The notes under the pieces are model-generated. The model was given only the letters and a program-made list of their open reading frames with translations. It was not told where the DNA came from and made no database searches. The position numbers were made by a program, and so were the translations under genes. A DNA stretch of 64,000 nucleotides, taken from NCBI RefSeq assembly GCF_029193595.2, contig NZ_CP135052.1, positions 2,852,001 through 2,916,000 on the forward strand. The letters run 5' to 3'. Of the stretch, positions 18,683-26,856 are shown in pieces (positions within the stretch are counted from its first letter, which is position 1; every line of letters begins with the position of its first letter). This stretch comes from Providencia hangzhouensis. GTDB taxonomy: Bacteria > Pseudomonadota > Gammaproteobacteria > Enterobacterales > Enterobacteriaceae.

Positions 18683-20209
18683 ATGACAAATAATACTCAG
18701 CGCCAGGCTCGCGTATCAGCCTACTTACAACCAAATACTGACGATGTACTACGTGAATTTAAAGATATTGGTAAAGTACAACAGCAGGTACAAAAGCCGA
18801 GAAATCGCAAATTGTGTGATGACTTGCAAGTCGCTATTCGCCGTTCTGGTCTTAAAGACGGTATGACCATTTCTTTCCATCACGCCTTTCGTGGTGGAGA
18901 CCTTACGGTCAATATGGTGATGCAAGTCATTGCAGAGATGGGCTTTCGCAACTTAACACTTGCATCCAGTTCATTAAGTGCTTGCCATTCGCCACTTGTT
19001 GAACATATTCGTCATGGGGTTATTCGTAAAATTTATACCTCTGGTATCCGAGGCCCGCTCGCTGAAGCCATTTCACGTGGTGAGTTAGAAGAACCCGTAC
19101 AAATCCATTCGCATGGTGGAAGAGCCAATCTAATTCATAGCGGTGAGCTAGTTATTGATGTGGCATTTATTGGCGTGCCATCATGTGATGAATACGGTAA
19201 TGCAAACGGATATACCGGAACGGCCTGCTGTGGCTCTTTAGGTTATGCCAAAATTGACGCTGAAACTGCGAAAAAAGTGGTGATGTTAACGGAAGAGATA
19301 CGCGATTACCCCCATAACCCATCCAGTATTAAACAAGATGAAGTCGATTATATCGTCAAAGTTAAACGCGTGGGTGATGCGGATAAAATCGGGGCAGATG
19401 CAACTCGTATGACATCGAACCCTCGTGAACTTCTGATTGCGCGTACCGCAGCGGATGTTATCGAAAAATCCGGTTATTTCAAAGATGGTTTCTCATTACA
19501 AACCGGTACTGGTGGCGCCTCTTTGGCCGTTACTCGCTTCCTTGAAGATAAAATGAGACGCCATAACATTCAAGCTGGTTTCGCACTTGGCGGTATTACC
19601 TCAACTATCGTTGATTTACATGAAAAAGGGTTAATTCGCAAATTATTAGATGTTCAAAGCTTTGATAAAGCGGCAGCTGAATCACTTGCTCGCAACCCGA
19701 ATCATATTGAAATCAGTGCTAACCAATATGCCTGTTTTGATTCGAAAGGTGCTTCCGTTGATATGCTTGATGTCGTCGTACTCAGTGCGTTAGAAATCGA
19801 TACACGCTTTAATGTCAATGTGTTAACAGGGTCTGACGGTGTTATTCGTGGTGCATCTGGAGGTCATAGTGATACTGCTGTAGCCTCAAAACTGTCAATT
19901 ATTGTTGCTCCGCTTGTCCGAGGACGTATTCCAACGTTAGTGGATGAAGTTCTCACTTGTGTTACACCAGGTTCCAGTGTCGATATTCTTGTCACTGACC
20001 ATGGTATTACGGTTAACCCTGCACGCCCTGAATTAAAACAGCAACTTGAAAGCCAAGGTATTAAAACCGTTTCAATGAGCTGGTTAAGAGAGCGAGCACA
20101 ATTATTAACCGGTACTCCTAACCCAATTGAATTTACAGATAAAGCTGTTGCGGTTGTCCGTTATCGTGATGGTTCAATCATTGATGTTGTTCATCAAGTG
20201 AAGGAGTAA
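18683..20209 (+). CDS. citF: Citrate lyase alpha subunit (citrate:acetyl-ACP transferase) CitF
   Basis: Swaps citrate for acetate on the acyl-carrier subunit, making citryl-ACP. At 508 residues from the ATG at 18683 it is close to E. coli CitF (510). The frame stays open upstream to 18602, but that part overlaps citE; the chosen ATG follows GAGGCAAT. CoA-transferase-like features include TISFHHAFRGGDLTVNMVM, HSHGGRANLIHSGELVIDVAF, the Gly-rich FSLQTGTGGASLAVTRFLED, and RGASGGHSDTAVASK near the C-terminus. Core of the lyase complex with CitD and CitE. Confidence 0.96.
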   Translation: MTNNTQRQARVSAYLQPNTDDVLREFKDIGKVQQQVQKPRNRKLCDDLQVAIRRSGLKDGMTISFHHAFRGGDLTVNMVMQVIAEMGFRNLTLASSSLSACHSPLVEHIRHGVIRKIYTSGIRGPLAEAISRGELEEPVQIHSHGGRANLIHSGELVIDVAFIGVPSCDEYGNANGYTGTACCGSLGYAKIDAETAKKVVMLTEEIRDYPHNPSSIKQDEVDYIVKVKRVGDADKIGADATRMTSNPRELLIARTAADVIEKSGYFKDGFSLQTGTGGASLAVTRFLEDKMRRHNIQAGFALGGITSTIVDLHEKGLIRKLLDVQSFDKAAAESLARNPNHIEISANQYACFDSKGASVDMLDVVVLSALEIDTRFNVNVLTGSDGVIRGASGGHSDTAVASKLSIIVAPLVRGRIPTLVDEVLTCVTPGSSVDILVTDHGITVNPARPELKQQLESQGIKTVSMSWLRERAQLLTGTPNPIEFTDKAVAVVRYRDGSIIDVVHQVKE

Positions 20210-20211
20210 AT

Positions 20212-20751
20212 ATGTTTTACCCACTGCCTGATACTCAAGAGCAATTTGAAATTTCTTTACCTGAACTGTTGGATAGCCGTGATGCCCGTCAGGCTCGCCA
20301 ACAAGCATGGATTGGTCTCCATCAGGTAACCTTGATTTCATTTACTGTCGTTTTTCCTGGAGCTGTCAAAGACAATTCTCTTGTTAGACATGTGTTTAAT
20401 CAGGGCTTAAATGCGCTTGAACAAATTGCTTCATGCGGGCAGTGGGTGTTTTTATCACAACAATCTTGGGCATTCAAAACGGGGCCGGAATGCTTGGTCG
20501 CCGTTGATGGTGATGCTATCGAGATAAAAAAAGCGTTAATTCACCTAGAAGGATCGTCTGCTGTTGGTCGGTTATGGGATTTTGATGTGTTTGATGCGAA
20601 TGGACAGCAATATTCGCGATCTCAATTAAATTTGCCACCAAGACGATGCTTAATTTGTGAAAATGAAGCAAAAATTTGTGCTCGTCAACGGACACATTCA
20701 TTGGTTGAGATACTTGATCGTATCGAGGAGTTAGCAAATGCAACCTATTAA
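20212..20751 (+). CDS. citX: Apo-citrate lyase phosphoribosyl-dephospho-CoA transferase CitX
   Basis: Transfers the prosthetic group precursor made by CitG onto CitD. 179 residues, close to the E. coli protein. Family stretches include LLDSRDARQARQ near the N-terminus, GRLWDFDVFD, and LPPRRCLICENEAKICARQRTHSL near the C-terminus. It starts 2 bp after the citF stop and overlaps the start of citG by 14 bp. Confidence 0.94.
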   Translation: MFYPLPDTQEQFEISLPELLDSRDARQARQQAWIGLHQVTLISFTVVFPGAVKDNSLVRHVFNQGLNALEQIASCGQWVFLSQQSWAFKTGPECLVAVDGDAIEIKKALIHLEGSSAVGRLWDFDVFDANGQQYSRSQLNLPPRRCLICENEAKICARQRTHSLVEILDRIEELANATY

Positions 20752-21619
20752 ACAACTCAGCCATATCAATGAAAAATTAACTCGCTATTACAGCCAATTA
20801 GCATGGCAAGCGATGTTGGCCGAAGTGAATTTAACCCCTAAGCCCGGGTTAGTTGATAAACACAATACCGGTGCCCATAAAGATATGGCATTGACTGACT
20901 TTCATTTAAGTGCCAATGCCATCGCGACACATTTTCCACGATTTTTACAGGCAGGCGCTCAATATAAAAATTGCCCTATAGCGCAACTATTACCTTACAT
21001 TCGCCCTATTGGAATGGATTGCGAAAGGTCGATGTTCCGTGCAACAAAAGGCGTTAATACCCATAAAGGCAGTATTTTTTCCTTAGGTTTAGTCTTAACC
21101 GCAATAGGTCGTTTGATTGCACAACAACAATGTGTCTCACCGGAAAATGTCAGCTTATTGGTTGCTAGTATGTGTAAGGGAATTACCAATGAACTTAAAC
21201 AAAAAACCGAAAAACCCACCGCAGGCCAGCGTTTATACCAGAGCCATGGGCTAACGGGTGCAAGAGGTGAAGCCGAAGGCGGTTACTCGTTAGTAATCAA
21301 ACATTCACTTCCTTATTATTTACAGCAACTTGCTAAAGGCAAACTAGCCGATATTGCCCTACTTGATACCTTGATTCTATTAATGAGCCTGAATGACGAT
21401 ACGAATATTGTCAACCGTGGGGGTGTCAACGGCTTAGCATGGGTAAAACAACGGGCGGAACAGTTATTAATTGCTGGTATCAATACCCGTGATGACTTAG
21501 TTAAAGTTAAACATTTTGATAATGAATGTATTCAGCTAAATGTGAGCCCAGGGGGAAGTGCAGACTTATTAATTCTAACTTGGTTCTTTGCGCGATTACC
21601 CAATCATTCTTTTATTTAA
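20738..21619 (+). CDS. citG: Triphosphoribosyl-dephospho-CoA synthase CitG
   Basis: Makes 2'-(5''-triphosphoribosyl)-3'-dephospho-CoA from ATP and dephospho-CoA, the precursor of the citrate lyase cofactor. 293 residues. Conserved segments are LTPKPGLVDKHNTGAHKDM, the GVNTHKGSIFSLGL core, GLTGARGEAEGGY, LMSLNDDTNIVNRGG and LNVSPGGSADLLILTWF. It is separate from CitX here, as in E. coli, not fused as in some species. Last gene of the tight citCDEFXG run; a 257-bp gap separates it from the transporter. Confidence 0.95.
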   Translation: MQPIKQLSHINEKLTRYYSQLAWQAMLAEVNLTPKPGLVDKHNTGAHKDMALTDFHLSANAIATHFPRFLQAGAQYKNCPIAQLLPYIRPIGMDCERSMFRATKGVNTHKGSIFSLGLVLTAIGRLIAQQQCVSPENVSLLVASMCKGITNELKQKTEKPTAGQRLYQSHGLTGARGEAEGGYSLVIKHSLPYYLQQLAKGKLADIALLDTLILLMSLNDDTNIVNRGGVNGLAWVKQRAEQLLIAGINTRDDLVKVKHFDNECIQLNVSPGGSADLLILTWFFARLPNHSFI

Positions 21620-21876
21620 CATTAAGTGATTTTTTAATTCTAATAAAATAGGAATAATTTAAAAAATAAAAAAATTTAACCAAATAAAAACCAATTAACT
21701 ATTTAACTAAATTATATACCTTAGGGTGAATTACTAATGAAGAATTAAAATCATTTTATTCACTCAAGATACAGCCATATTTAAAATATCGTCATTTTAA
21801 CAAATTCCTAATATTAAAGTTCATTCAATTTAATATTAAATAAATTTAATATTGATTTAATCAAGGAAATTGGCTT

Positions 21877-23310
21877 ATGCAAAAAGAAAAAATATGGAAG
21901 CTATTCGTGTTAATAGCCATTCCAATTATTATTGCTTTAATACCAACACCAGCGGCCCTACCACATATTGCGTGGTTGCTATTCGGTCTTTATCTTGCCG
22001 CCATTGTTGGGCTGGTACTTAAACCATATTCAGAGCCTGTTATTTTATTAGCCACGATTGCTGCAAGTGCGGTAATTATTGGGGTAACGGGTACTAAAGA
22101 TGTCAAAGCAAGCGAAGTTTTAAGCGGATATGCATCCGGTACGACATGGCTTGTATTTGCTGCATTTACTCTGAGTGCTGCCTTTGTTATTACTGGTTTA
22201 GGTAAACGTCTTTCTTATATTTTGATTGGTAAATTAGGCGGTACAACATTAGGGCTCGGTTATGTAACCGCAATCCTTGATTTAATTATCGCTCCTGCGA
22301 CGCCATCGAATACAGCACGTGCTGGGGGAATTGTTTTCCCAATTATCAATAGTGTGGCCGTTGCTTTAGGGTCTGATCCAGAAAAAAGCCCACGTAAAGC
22401 AGGTCACTACCTCCTCGTCAACGTGTATATGGTGACCAAAACCACCAGCTATATGTTCTTGACAGCAATGGCGCCGAATGCACTCGCCCTTGCCATGATG
22501 AGTGACATTATGGGCATCCATTTAAGTTGGGGCGGATGGGCACTTGCCGCCTCTGTACCGGGTTTAATCATGCTGATTTTGACGCCGTTAATGATCTACA
22601 AACTGTATCCGCCTGAGTTGAAAAAGGTGAATAACAAAGAGATCGCAGCTAAAGGCCTTGAAGATTTAGGCCCAATGACTATGCGTGAAAAATTGCTGGG
22701 GATTGTCTTTGTTATCGCGCTGTGCGGCTGGATTTTCTCTGACCTTATCGGTGTTAGCGCGTCTAGCGTCGCGATTGCGGTCATGGCATTAACCCTGATC
22801 CTCGGTGTTGTAACTTGGGATGACGTACTGAAGAATAAAGGCGGCTGGAATACCCTGATTTGGTACGGTGGTATTATCAGTATGTCAGGCGTACTCACAA
22901 AAGCAGGCTTCTTCAAGTGGCTCGCAGATACCATGAGCCAATACCTTTCTTTCGGTGACCAAGCGATGCTGGCGTTCTTTGTCATCATGTTCATCAGTGT
23001 TGCCATTCGCTACTTATTCGCCTCTGGTGGTGCCTACGTTGCAGCCATGGTGCCGGTATTTGCCACTGTAGGTATGGTTGCAGGGGCTCCTCCGATGTTG
23101 CTCGCTCTGGGCTTACTGTTCTCGAATGCTTATGGCGGAAGCGTAACGCACTATGGTGGTGCAGCAGCACCTATCGTATTCGGTGCAGGTTATAACGATA
23201 TCCGTTCTTGGTGGATCATCGGCGGGTTAGTTGCCTTCATTAGTTTATTCGTTCACATGACTATCGGTTTAGGTTGGTGGGAAATTTTAATTAGTACTGG
23301 ATTAATTTAA
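21877..23310 (+). CDS. DASS family di/tricarboxylate transporter (CitT/YbhI-like)
   Basis: A 477-residue inner-membrane carrier of the divalent anion:sodium symporter family, in the position where E. coli has citT (citrate/succinate antiporter). Around a dozen hydrophobic segments. The first substrate/cation motif is visible as ATPSNTARAGG (about residues 140-150) and the second as SNAYGGSVTHYGGAAAP. WDDVLKNKGGWNTLIWYGG is a family signature. Position next to citrate lyase suggests citrate or a related tricarboxylate as substrate, and exchange against a product such as succinate or acetate is plausible. The neighbouring PrpF-type gene hints at aconitate. ATG 21877 follows AAGGAAATTGGCTT. Confidence 0.88.
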   Translation: MQKEKIWKLFVLIAIPIIIALIPTPAALPHIAWLLFGLYLAAIVGLVLKPYSEPVILLATIAASAVIIGVTGTKDVKASEVLSGYASGTTWLVFAAFTLSAAFVITGLGKRLSYILIGKLGGTTLGLGYVTAILDLIIAPATPSNTARAGGIVFPIINSVAVALGSDPEKSPRKAGHYLLVNVYMVTKTTSYMFLTAMAPNALALAMMSDIMGIHLSWGGWALAASVPGLIMLILTPLMIYKLYPPELKKVNNKEIAAKGLEDLGPMTMREKLLGIVFVIALCGWIFSDLIGVSASSVAIAVMALTLILGVVTWDDVLKNKGGWNTLIWYGGIISMSGVLTKAGFFKWLADTMSQYLSFGDQAMLAFFVIMFISVAIRYLFASGGAYVAAMVPVFATVGMVAGAPPMLLALGLLFSNAYGGSVTHYGGAAAPIVFGAGYNDIRSWWIIGGLVAFISLFVHMTIGLGWWEILISTGLI

Positions 23311-23335
23311 TTCTTCGTTAATAAACCGACACGAC

Positions 23336-23357
23336 GGGCACAATCATGATTGTGCCC
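23336..23357 (+). terminator. Palindromic stem-loop after the DASS transporter
   Basis: A 22-bp perfect palindrome, GGGCACAATCA followed directly by its reverse complement, begins 25 bp after the transporter stop. It is followed by an AT-rich stretch. A probable terminator. Confidence 0.65.
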
Positions 23358-23458
23358 TATTTAACAACAAAATTATTAATTTCTCGCTGTTCCAGAGTTA
23401 TTTGCAGTCTTGGCGCTATAACGTGAACTTTATTGGAGCAACCTTAATTCAGACTTAA

Positions 23459-23568
23459 GTTTACCCTAATAATATGAGTTAAGTTTACCGTAATAATACT
23501 TGACGGGTTTAACCTAATCGAATTCATAGGGTTACCTAATAATATTAAGTCAGTTTACCCTAAATAGT
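23459..23568. repeat. Tandem 24-bp repeat array resembling the ERIC end
   Basis: GTTTACC-type units begin at 23459, 23483, 23507, 23531 and 23553. The spacing is exactly 24 bp, then 22 bp where the fourth unit lacks two bases. The consensus start is GTTTACCCTAATAATAT. The fifth unit is itself the left end of the ERIC element (GTTTACCCTAAATAGTTC), so the array looks like repeated copies of the ERIC terminus. A more decayed copy may begin at 23435. Confidence 0.75.
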
Positions 23569-23682
23569 TCGCGTTGTAGCAAGGCGGCAAAACGAAGGTA
23601 TCCCAAGGAGCATACATCAGTATGTGACTTGGGGGGCTGAGTGCAGCCAACACAGCTACAGCGTGAAATATGACGGGTAAAC
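23553..23682. repeat. ERIC element upstream of the prpF-like gene
   Basis: About 130 bp, with the ERIC core (CCCAAGGAGCATACATCAG then TATGTGACTTGGG) and the typical flanks (GTAGCAAGGCGGCAA; GTGCAGCCAACACAGCTACA; TATGACGGG). GTTTACCC at the left end is matched by GGGTAAAC at 23675-23682, as terminal inverted repeats. The right end stops 2 bp before the ATG of the next gene and therefore supplies its ribosome-binding region. Confidence 0.9.
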
Positions 23683-23684
23683 AG

Positions 23685-24737
23685 ATGAAAAAAATTCCTT
23701 GTACACTAATGCGTGGCGGCACCTCGAAAGGTGTATTCCTTTTAGCGGACTCTCTCCCTAAAGACACTCAACAACGGGATGAACTGATCCTTGCTATTAT
23801 GGGTTCTGGTCATGCTTTGCAAATTGATGGTATTGGTGGGGGTAGCCCACAAACCAGCAAAGTCGCTATTATTAGCTCTTCAACTCATCCTGATGCTGAT
23901 ATTGATTATTTATTCGCTCAGGTTTCTATTACTGAACGTATTGTTGATACCGCACCAAATTGCGGAAATATTCTTTGTGCCGTGGGTTCCTTTGCGATTG
24001 AAAAGGGGTTAGTTCCTATTACTGGTAAAACAACCACTGTCAGGATCCGTAATGTCAATACGAACACTTTCGTCAACTCTACGGTGCAAACGCCTGATGG
24101 CCATGTGGATTATGATGGTGATACCGAAATTGCTAGTGTACCCGGCCATGCCGCGGCTGTTGCCCTGACATTTTTAAATGCGTGTGGAACAAAAACAGGA
24201 AAATTGCTTCCTACTGGTCATGCTATTGATACCATTGAAGGCATTGATGTCAGTTGTATTGATATGGCAATGCCTGTGGTATTAATTGATGCTCCTCAGC
24301 TCAATAAAACTGGTTATGAAACTGCGGAGCAACTTGAATCCGATACCGAATTTATGCAAAAGCTGGAAACTATTCGTATAAAAGCCGGGGCAGTGATGGG
24401 GCTTGGTGATGTGAGCAAAAAAGTTATTCCTAAACCCATATTGATTTCACCCGCCATTCACGGTGGAACCATTAATGTCCGCTATTTTATGCCGCATAAA
24501 TGCCATGGCGCTCTTGCCGTGACTGGTGCTATTGCCATTGCCACAAGTACTATTGTTCCTAATAGTATTACCCAGCAATATGTTCACTCTGTTGATATGA
24601 AAAACATTGCTATTGAGCATTTAAGTGGCAAATTTGACGTGTCGTTAAACCAACAAGGCAACTCACCGGAAGAGCTTCAAGCTTCAATTATTCGAACTGC
24701 AAGAAAACTCTTTGAAGGCGATGTCTACGTTCCTTAA
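23685..24737 (+). CDS. PrpF/YbhH-type isomerase (4-oxalomesaconate tautomerase or aconitate isomerase family)
   Basis: A 350-residue cytosolic protein very like E. coli YbhH and the PrpF/GalD family. These are cofactor-free enzymes of diaminopimelate-epimerase-like fold that move a double bond or isomerise aconitate-type acids. Visible are the N-terminal PCTLMRGGTSKGVFLLA, the IMGSGHALQIDGIGGG stretch, a cysteine-containing APNCGNILCAVG, and RYFMPHKCHGALAVTGAIAIA. A frame is open from 23670, but that ATG is inside the ERIC end; homologues begin at MKKIPC, so 23685 is chosen. No strong ribosome-binding site is present. In E. coli ybhH also neighbours a DASS transporter gene (ybhI). Substrate is inferred to be a tri- or dicarboxylate. 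Confidence 0.88.
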   Translation: MKKIPCTLMRGGTSKGVFLLADSLPKDTQQRDELILAIMGSGHALQIDGIGGGSPQTSKVAIISSSTHPDADIDYLFAQVSITERIVDTAPNCGNILCAVGSFAIEKGLVPITGKTTTVRIRNVNTNTFVNSTVQTPDGHVDYDGDTEIASVPGHAAAVALTFLNACGTKTGKLLPTGHAIDTIEGIDVSCIDMAMPVVLIDAPQLNKTGYETAEQLESDTEFMQKLETIRIKAGAVMGLGDVSKKVIPKPILISPAIHGGTINVRYFMPHKCHGALAVTGAIAIATSTIVPNSITQQYVHSVDMKNIAIEHLSGKFDVSLNQQGNSPEELQASIIRTARKLFEGDVYVP

Positions 24738-24751
24738 AACTAATATCTTGG

Positions 24752-24774
24752 CCTGCCTCTTATCTAGAGGCAGG
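24752..24774. terminator. Bidirectional stem-loop between prpF-like and HD-Pnk genes
   Basis: CCTGCCTCT (24752-24760) pairs with AGAGGCAGG (24766-24774) around TATCT. It sits between convergent genes; T-runs are weak on both sides. Confidence 0.65.
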
Positions 24775-24783
24775 TGATTAATT

Positions 24784-25923
24784 TTATTTTTCTGCAAATA
24801 ACGGTTCAAAATTGCCATCAATATAATAGGAAACTTGATGTGCCTCATCTGGCGTTGGCAACTCCAACTTCCCTGCCATTTTTTCCATAACTTGCTCCGG
24901 CACTGCATACTTACGTTGTTGATTTTGTTGCCGCCACTGTTTAAATGGCACTTCCAAGTAAACTAAATGGATTTTGGCTTGATAACGTTCAAATAAGCTG
25001 ATCATGGTTCCCCGTAAAGAGGCACTTAATGATGTTGCATTCCAAATAAAATGTGTTTTAGTGCGTAACAATCGTTTTGCTTGCTCTTTAGCTTGCTGAG
25101 CTACCCACCCTTGTGCATTTTTATCTGCTGGGTTGATTTTATGTTCTCGGCGAATATCATCTAAACACACGACTGCCGTTTGTGGGTAAAACTGTTTGCT
25201 AAAATGGTCTTTTCCCATCCCCGGCAAACCACATAGCATAATCACTTCGCTCCCTATCTCTTCAAAAGGTTGGTAATCCGTAGTGCCTTTTTGATGATGA
25301 AAATAATGGAAGCGCCCAGCTGGTGAAGCGAATGATTTAGGTTTGTCCCAACAGCCCTGCTCACGACAAAATAATTCAAATAGCTCGATTCTAACTAATA
25401 ATTCCGCTTTATCTTCACATGTACGCCCTATCGCATCAGCTTTCGCTAACATGCACAATAAAGGCATTTCAACGCGCAATGATGCCGCAAATAATGTACG
25501 TTCAGGATCTGGCTTTTCCATTAACCAAAGCGGTAGACCATGAAATCGAACTAAAGCCGCAATCTGTTCACGAATAGCAAAAGGTGTTTCTATTTGTCGA
25601 AATAATATATTTCGTACAGATAATTCACCTTTTTTAGCATGTCCAGGCGAATGAATCCGCCCCTCTTCATCTTCTTTTGTCGTACTGCGTTTTTCAACAT
25701 CATGTAGCAACGCTGCCGCCCAAACGATTTGTTGTTTAAGTTCTGGAAGCTGTTGATATTCAGGTAAATCTTCCAAAGCCGCTAACACCATTTGAGTGTG
25801 AATGGCCACATTACCTTCCGCATGGTGCAAACGGTCTTGCAGCACATATTGCATATCACGCACAAAATCGAACTGTTTTTCAAGCTGCGCCCAATCACGA
25901 CATTGGGTTAATTGCCAACTCAT
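24784..25923 (-). CDS. HD-Pnk: HD phosphoesterase fused to polynucleotide 5'-kinase
   Basis: A 379-residue two-domain enzyme expected to heal broken RNA ends. The N-terminal HD domain (about residues 20-190) shows H42, the HD pair H74-D75 (AALLHDVEKRS), H91 and H95 (HSPGHAKKG) and H128 (RFHGLP), fitting a metal-dependent 2',3'-phosphoesterase. The C-terminal P-loop kinase (about 225-375) has GLPGMGKD at 232-239, LDDIRREH at 254-261, WNATSL at 294-299 and a lid-like RQQNQQRKY. The order is that of Runella HD-Pnk, a characterised end-healing enzyme. Its ATG overlaps the stop of the RNA ligase gene (ATGA), so ligase and healer are made together. Activity is inferred from motifs. Confidence 0.87.
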   Translation of the reverse strand: MSWQLTQCRDWAQLEKQFDFVRDMQYVLQDRLHHAEGNVAIHTQMVLAALEDLPEYQQLPELKQQIVWAAALLHDVEKRSTTKEDEEGRIHSPGHAKKGELSVRNILFRQIETPFAIREQIAALVRFHGLPLWLMEKPDPERTLFAASLRVEMPLLCMLAKADAIGRTCEDKAELLVRIELFELFCREQGCWDKPKSFASPAGRFHYFHHQKGTTDYQPFEEIGSEVIMLCGLPGMGKDHFSKQFYPQTAVVCLDDIRREHKINPADKNAQGWVAQQAKEQAKRLLRTKTHFIWNATSLSASLRGTMISLFERYQAKIHLVYLEVPFKQWRQQNQQRKYAVPEQVMEKMAGKLELPTPDEAHQVSYYIDGNFEPLFAEK

Positions 25924-26633
25924 GGTTGTTCTCCTTGTAATTCAAAGGCCAGCTTGGCTCTCTGCCAATGCCGTTTCCAGTGGATATCTGTTTTGACATG
26001 GTTTTTACGCACATATTTAAAAACATGCGCCATAAAATCATCCACATGAAACCCTTGGCTATCACGGCTCACAATCCCTTCCATGCTACAGGCTTTCCCT
26101 GTATGTGTATCACGCGCAATAAATTGACTATCTAATGATGCCGCAGTAATTAATGAACTTGCATACTCTTGCTTATCCATCTGTTTACTGAGTGATAAAT
26201 CTAATTGTGGGACAGTTGGAAAATCAAATAAAGCCGCATAAAATTGCACCTCTTCCCAACTAAGCCAATACTCCCCTTGCCTAACAGCAAACACATAGAA
26301 ATAATCTTCAATATGTTGATATTCAATGGAATGTATTGCATAAAGGTTTTCGCCGAAGAGTTCGATATCCTCTAAATCATCTTTAATCAGCTGCCAACGT
26401 TGGCGAATTTGCTGGCTCCATGCCGATTGGGTTGGGGCACCATGAGAGCGTGCAAAAACTCCATGGCGGTTTAAGCAATTATTTTCACCATCCAGTTTTT
26501 CTGTGTGAACCAGTTTGTTTATATTTTGGATGTGCGACCACCAATCGCTATTGATGCGATCATCACTAGTCGTACCAGGGGAGAACGGATAGTGATACGT
26601 TCTACCATACTTTCTTGATTGCATATTCATCAT
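25920..26633 (-). CDS. RNA ligase family protein
   Basis: A 237-residue nucleotidyltransferase of the ATP-dependent RNA ligase family. Ligase motifs are in order: motif I T-E-K46-L-D-G-E-N (K46 is the lysine to be adenylylated), motif IIIa ELFGENLYAIHSI (91-103), motif III YFYVFAV (111-117), motif IV SMEGIV (183-188) and motif V VFKYVRK (204-210, K206/K210). It has no large C-terminal domain, so it is a minimal ligase. It precedes the HD-Pnk gene with a 4-nt overlap; together they could convert 2',3'-cyclic phosphate and 5'-OH ends into ligatable ends and seal them. Three possible ATGs sit at the start (M1, M2, M4). No sigma-54 activator such as RtcR is adjacent. Confidence 0.88.
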   Translation of the reverse strand: MMNMQSRKYGRTYHYPFSPGTTSDDRINSDWWSHIQNINKLVHTEKLDGENNCLNRHGVFARSHGAPTQSAWSQQIRQRWQLIKDDLEDIELFGENLYAIHSIEYQHIEDYFYVFAVRQGEYWLSWEEVQFYAALFDFPTVPQLDLSLSKQMDKQEYASSLITAASLDSQFIARDTHTGKACSMEGIVSRDSQGFHVDDFMAHVFKYVRKNHVKTDIHWKRHWQRAKLAFELQGEQP

Positions 26634-26856
26634 GCTTTCTCTAAAGAAATAGAAATAACCACAAATCTTTTGTTAGATTTGCGTCTTTAATTGTTGAGAA
26701 ATCAAGAGTAGGTATTACATATCTATTCCGAGTAATGGCCTCATTTTTGCTTGGCTAATAGTTAAAATTAGCGAAATTGAAGGAAAACAGTTGAATTTTA
26801 GTCTAATTGTCAAGAAAAAGGCTATCAATTTATTCCTAATCTCATTACTAACGCAA

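Noticed and set aside
23562-23680. CRISPR-like or insertion-sequence origin of the repeats before the prpF-like gene
   Set aside because: The unit is uninterrupted with no unique spacers and no transposase is near; the core is an ERIC element.
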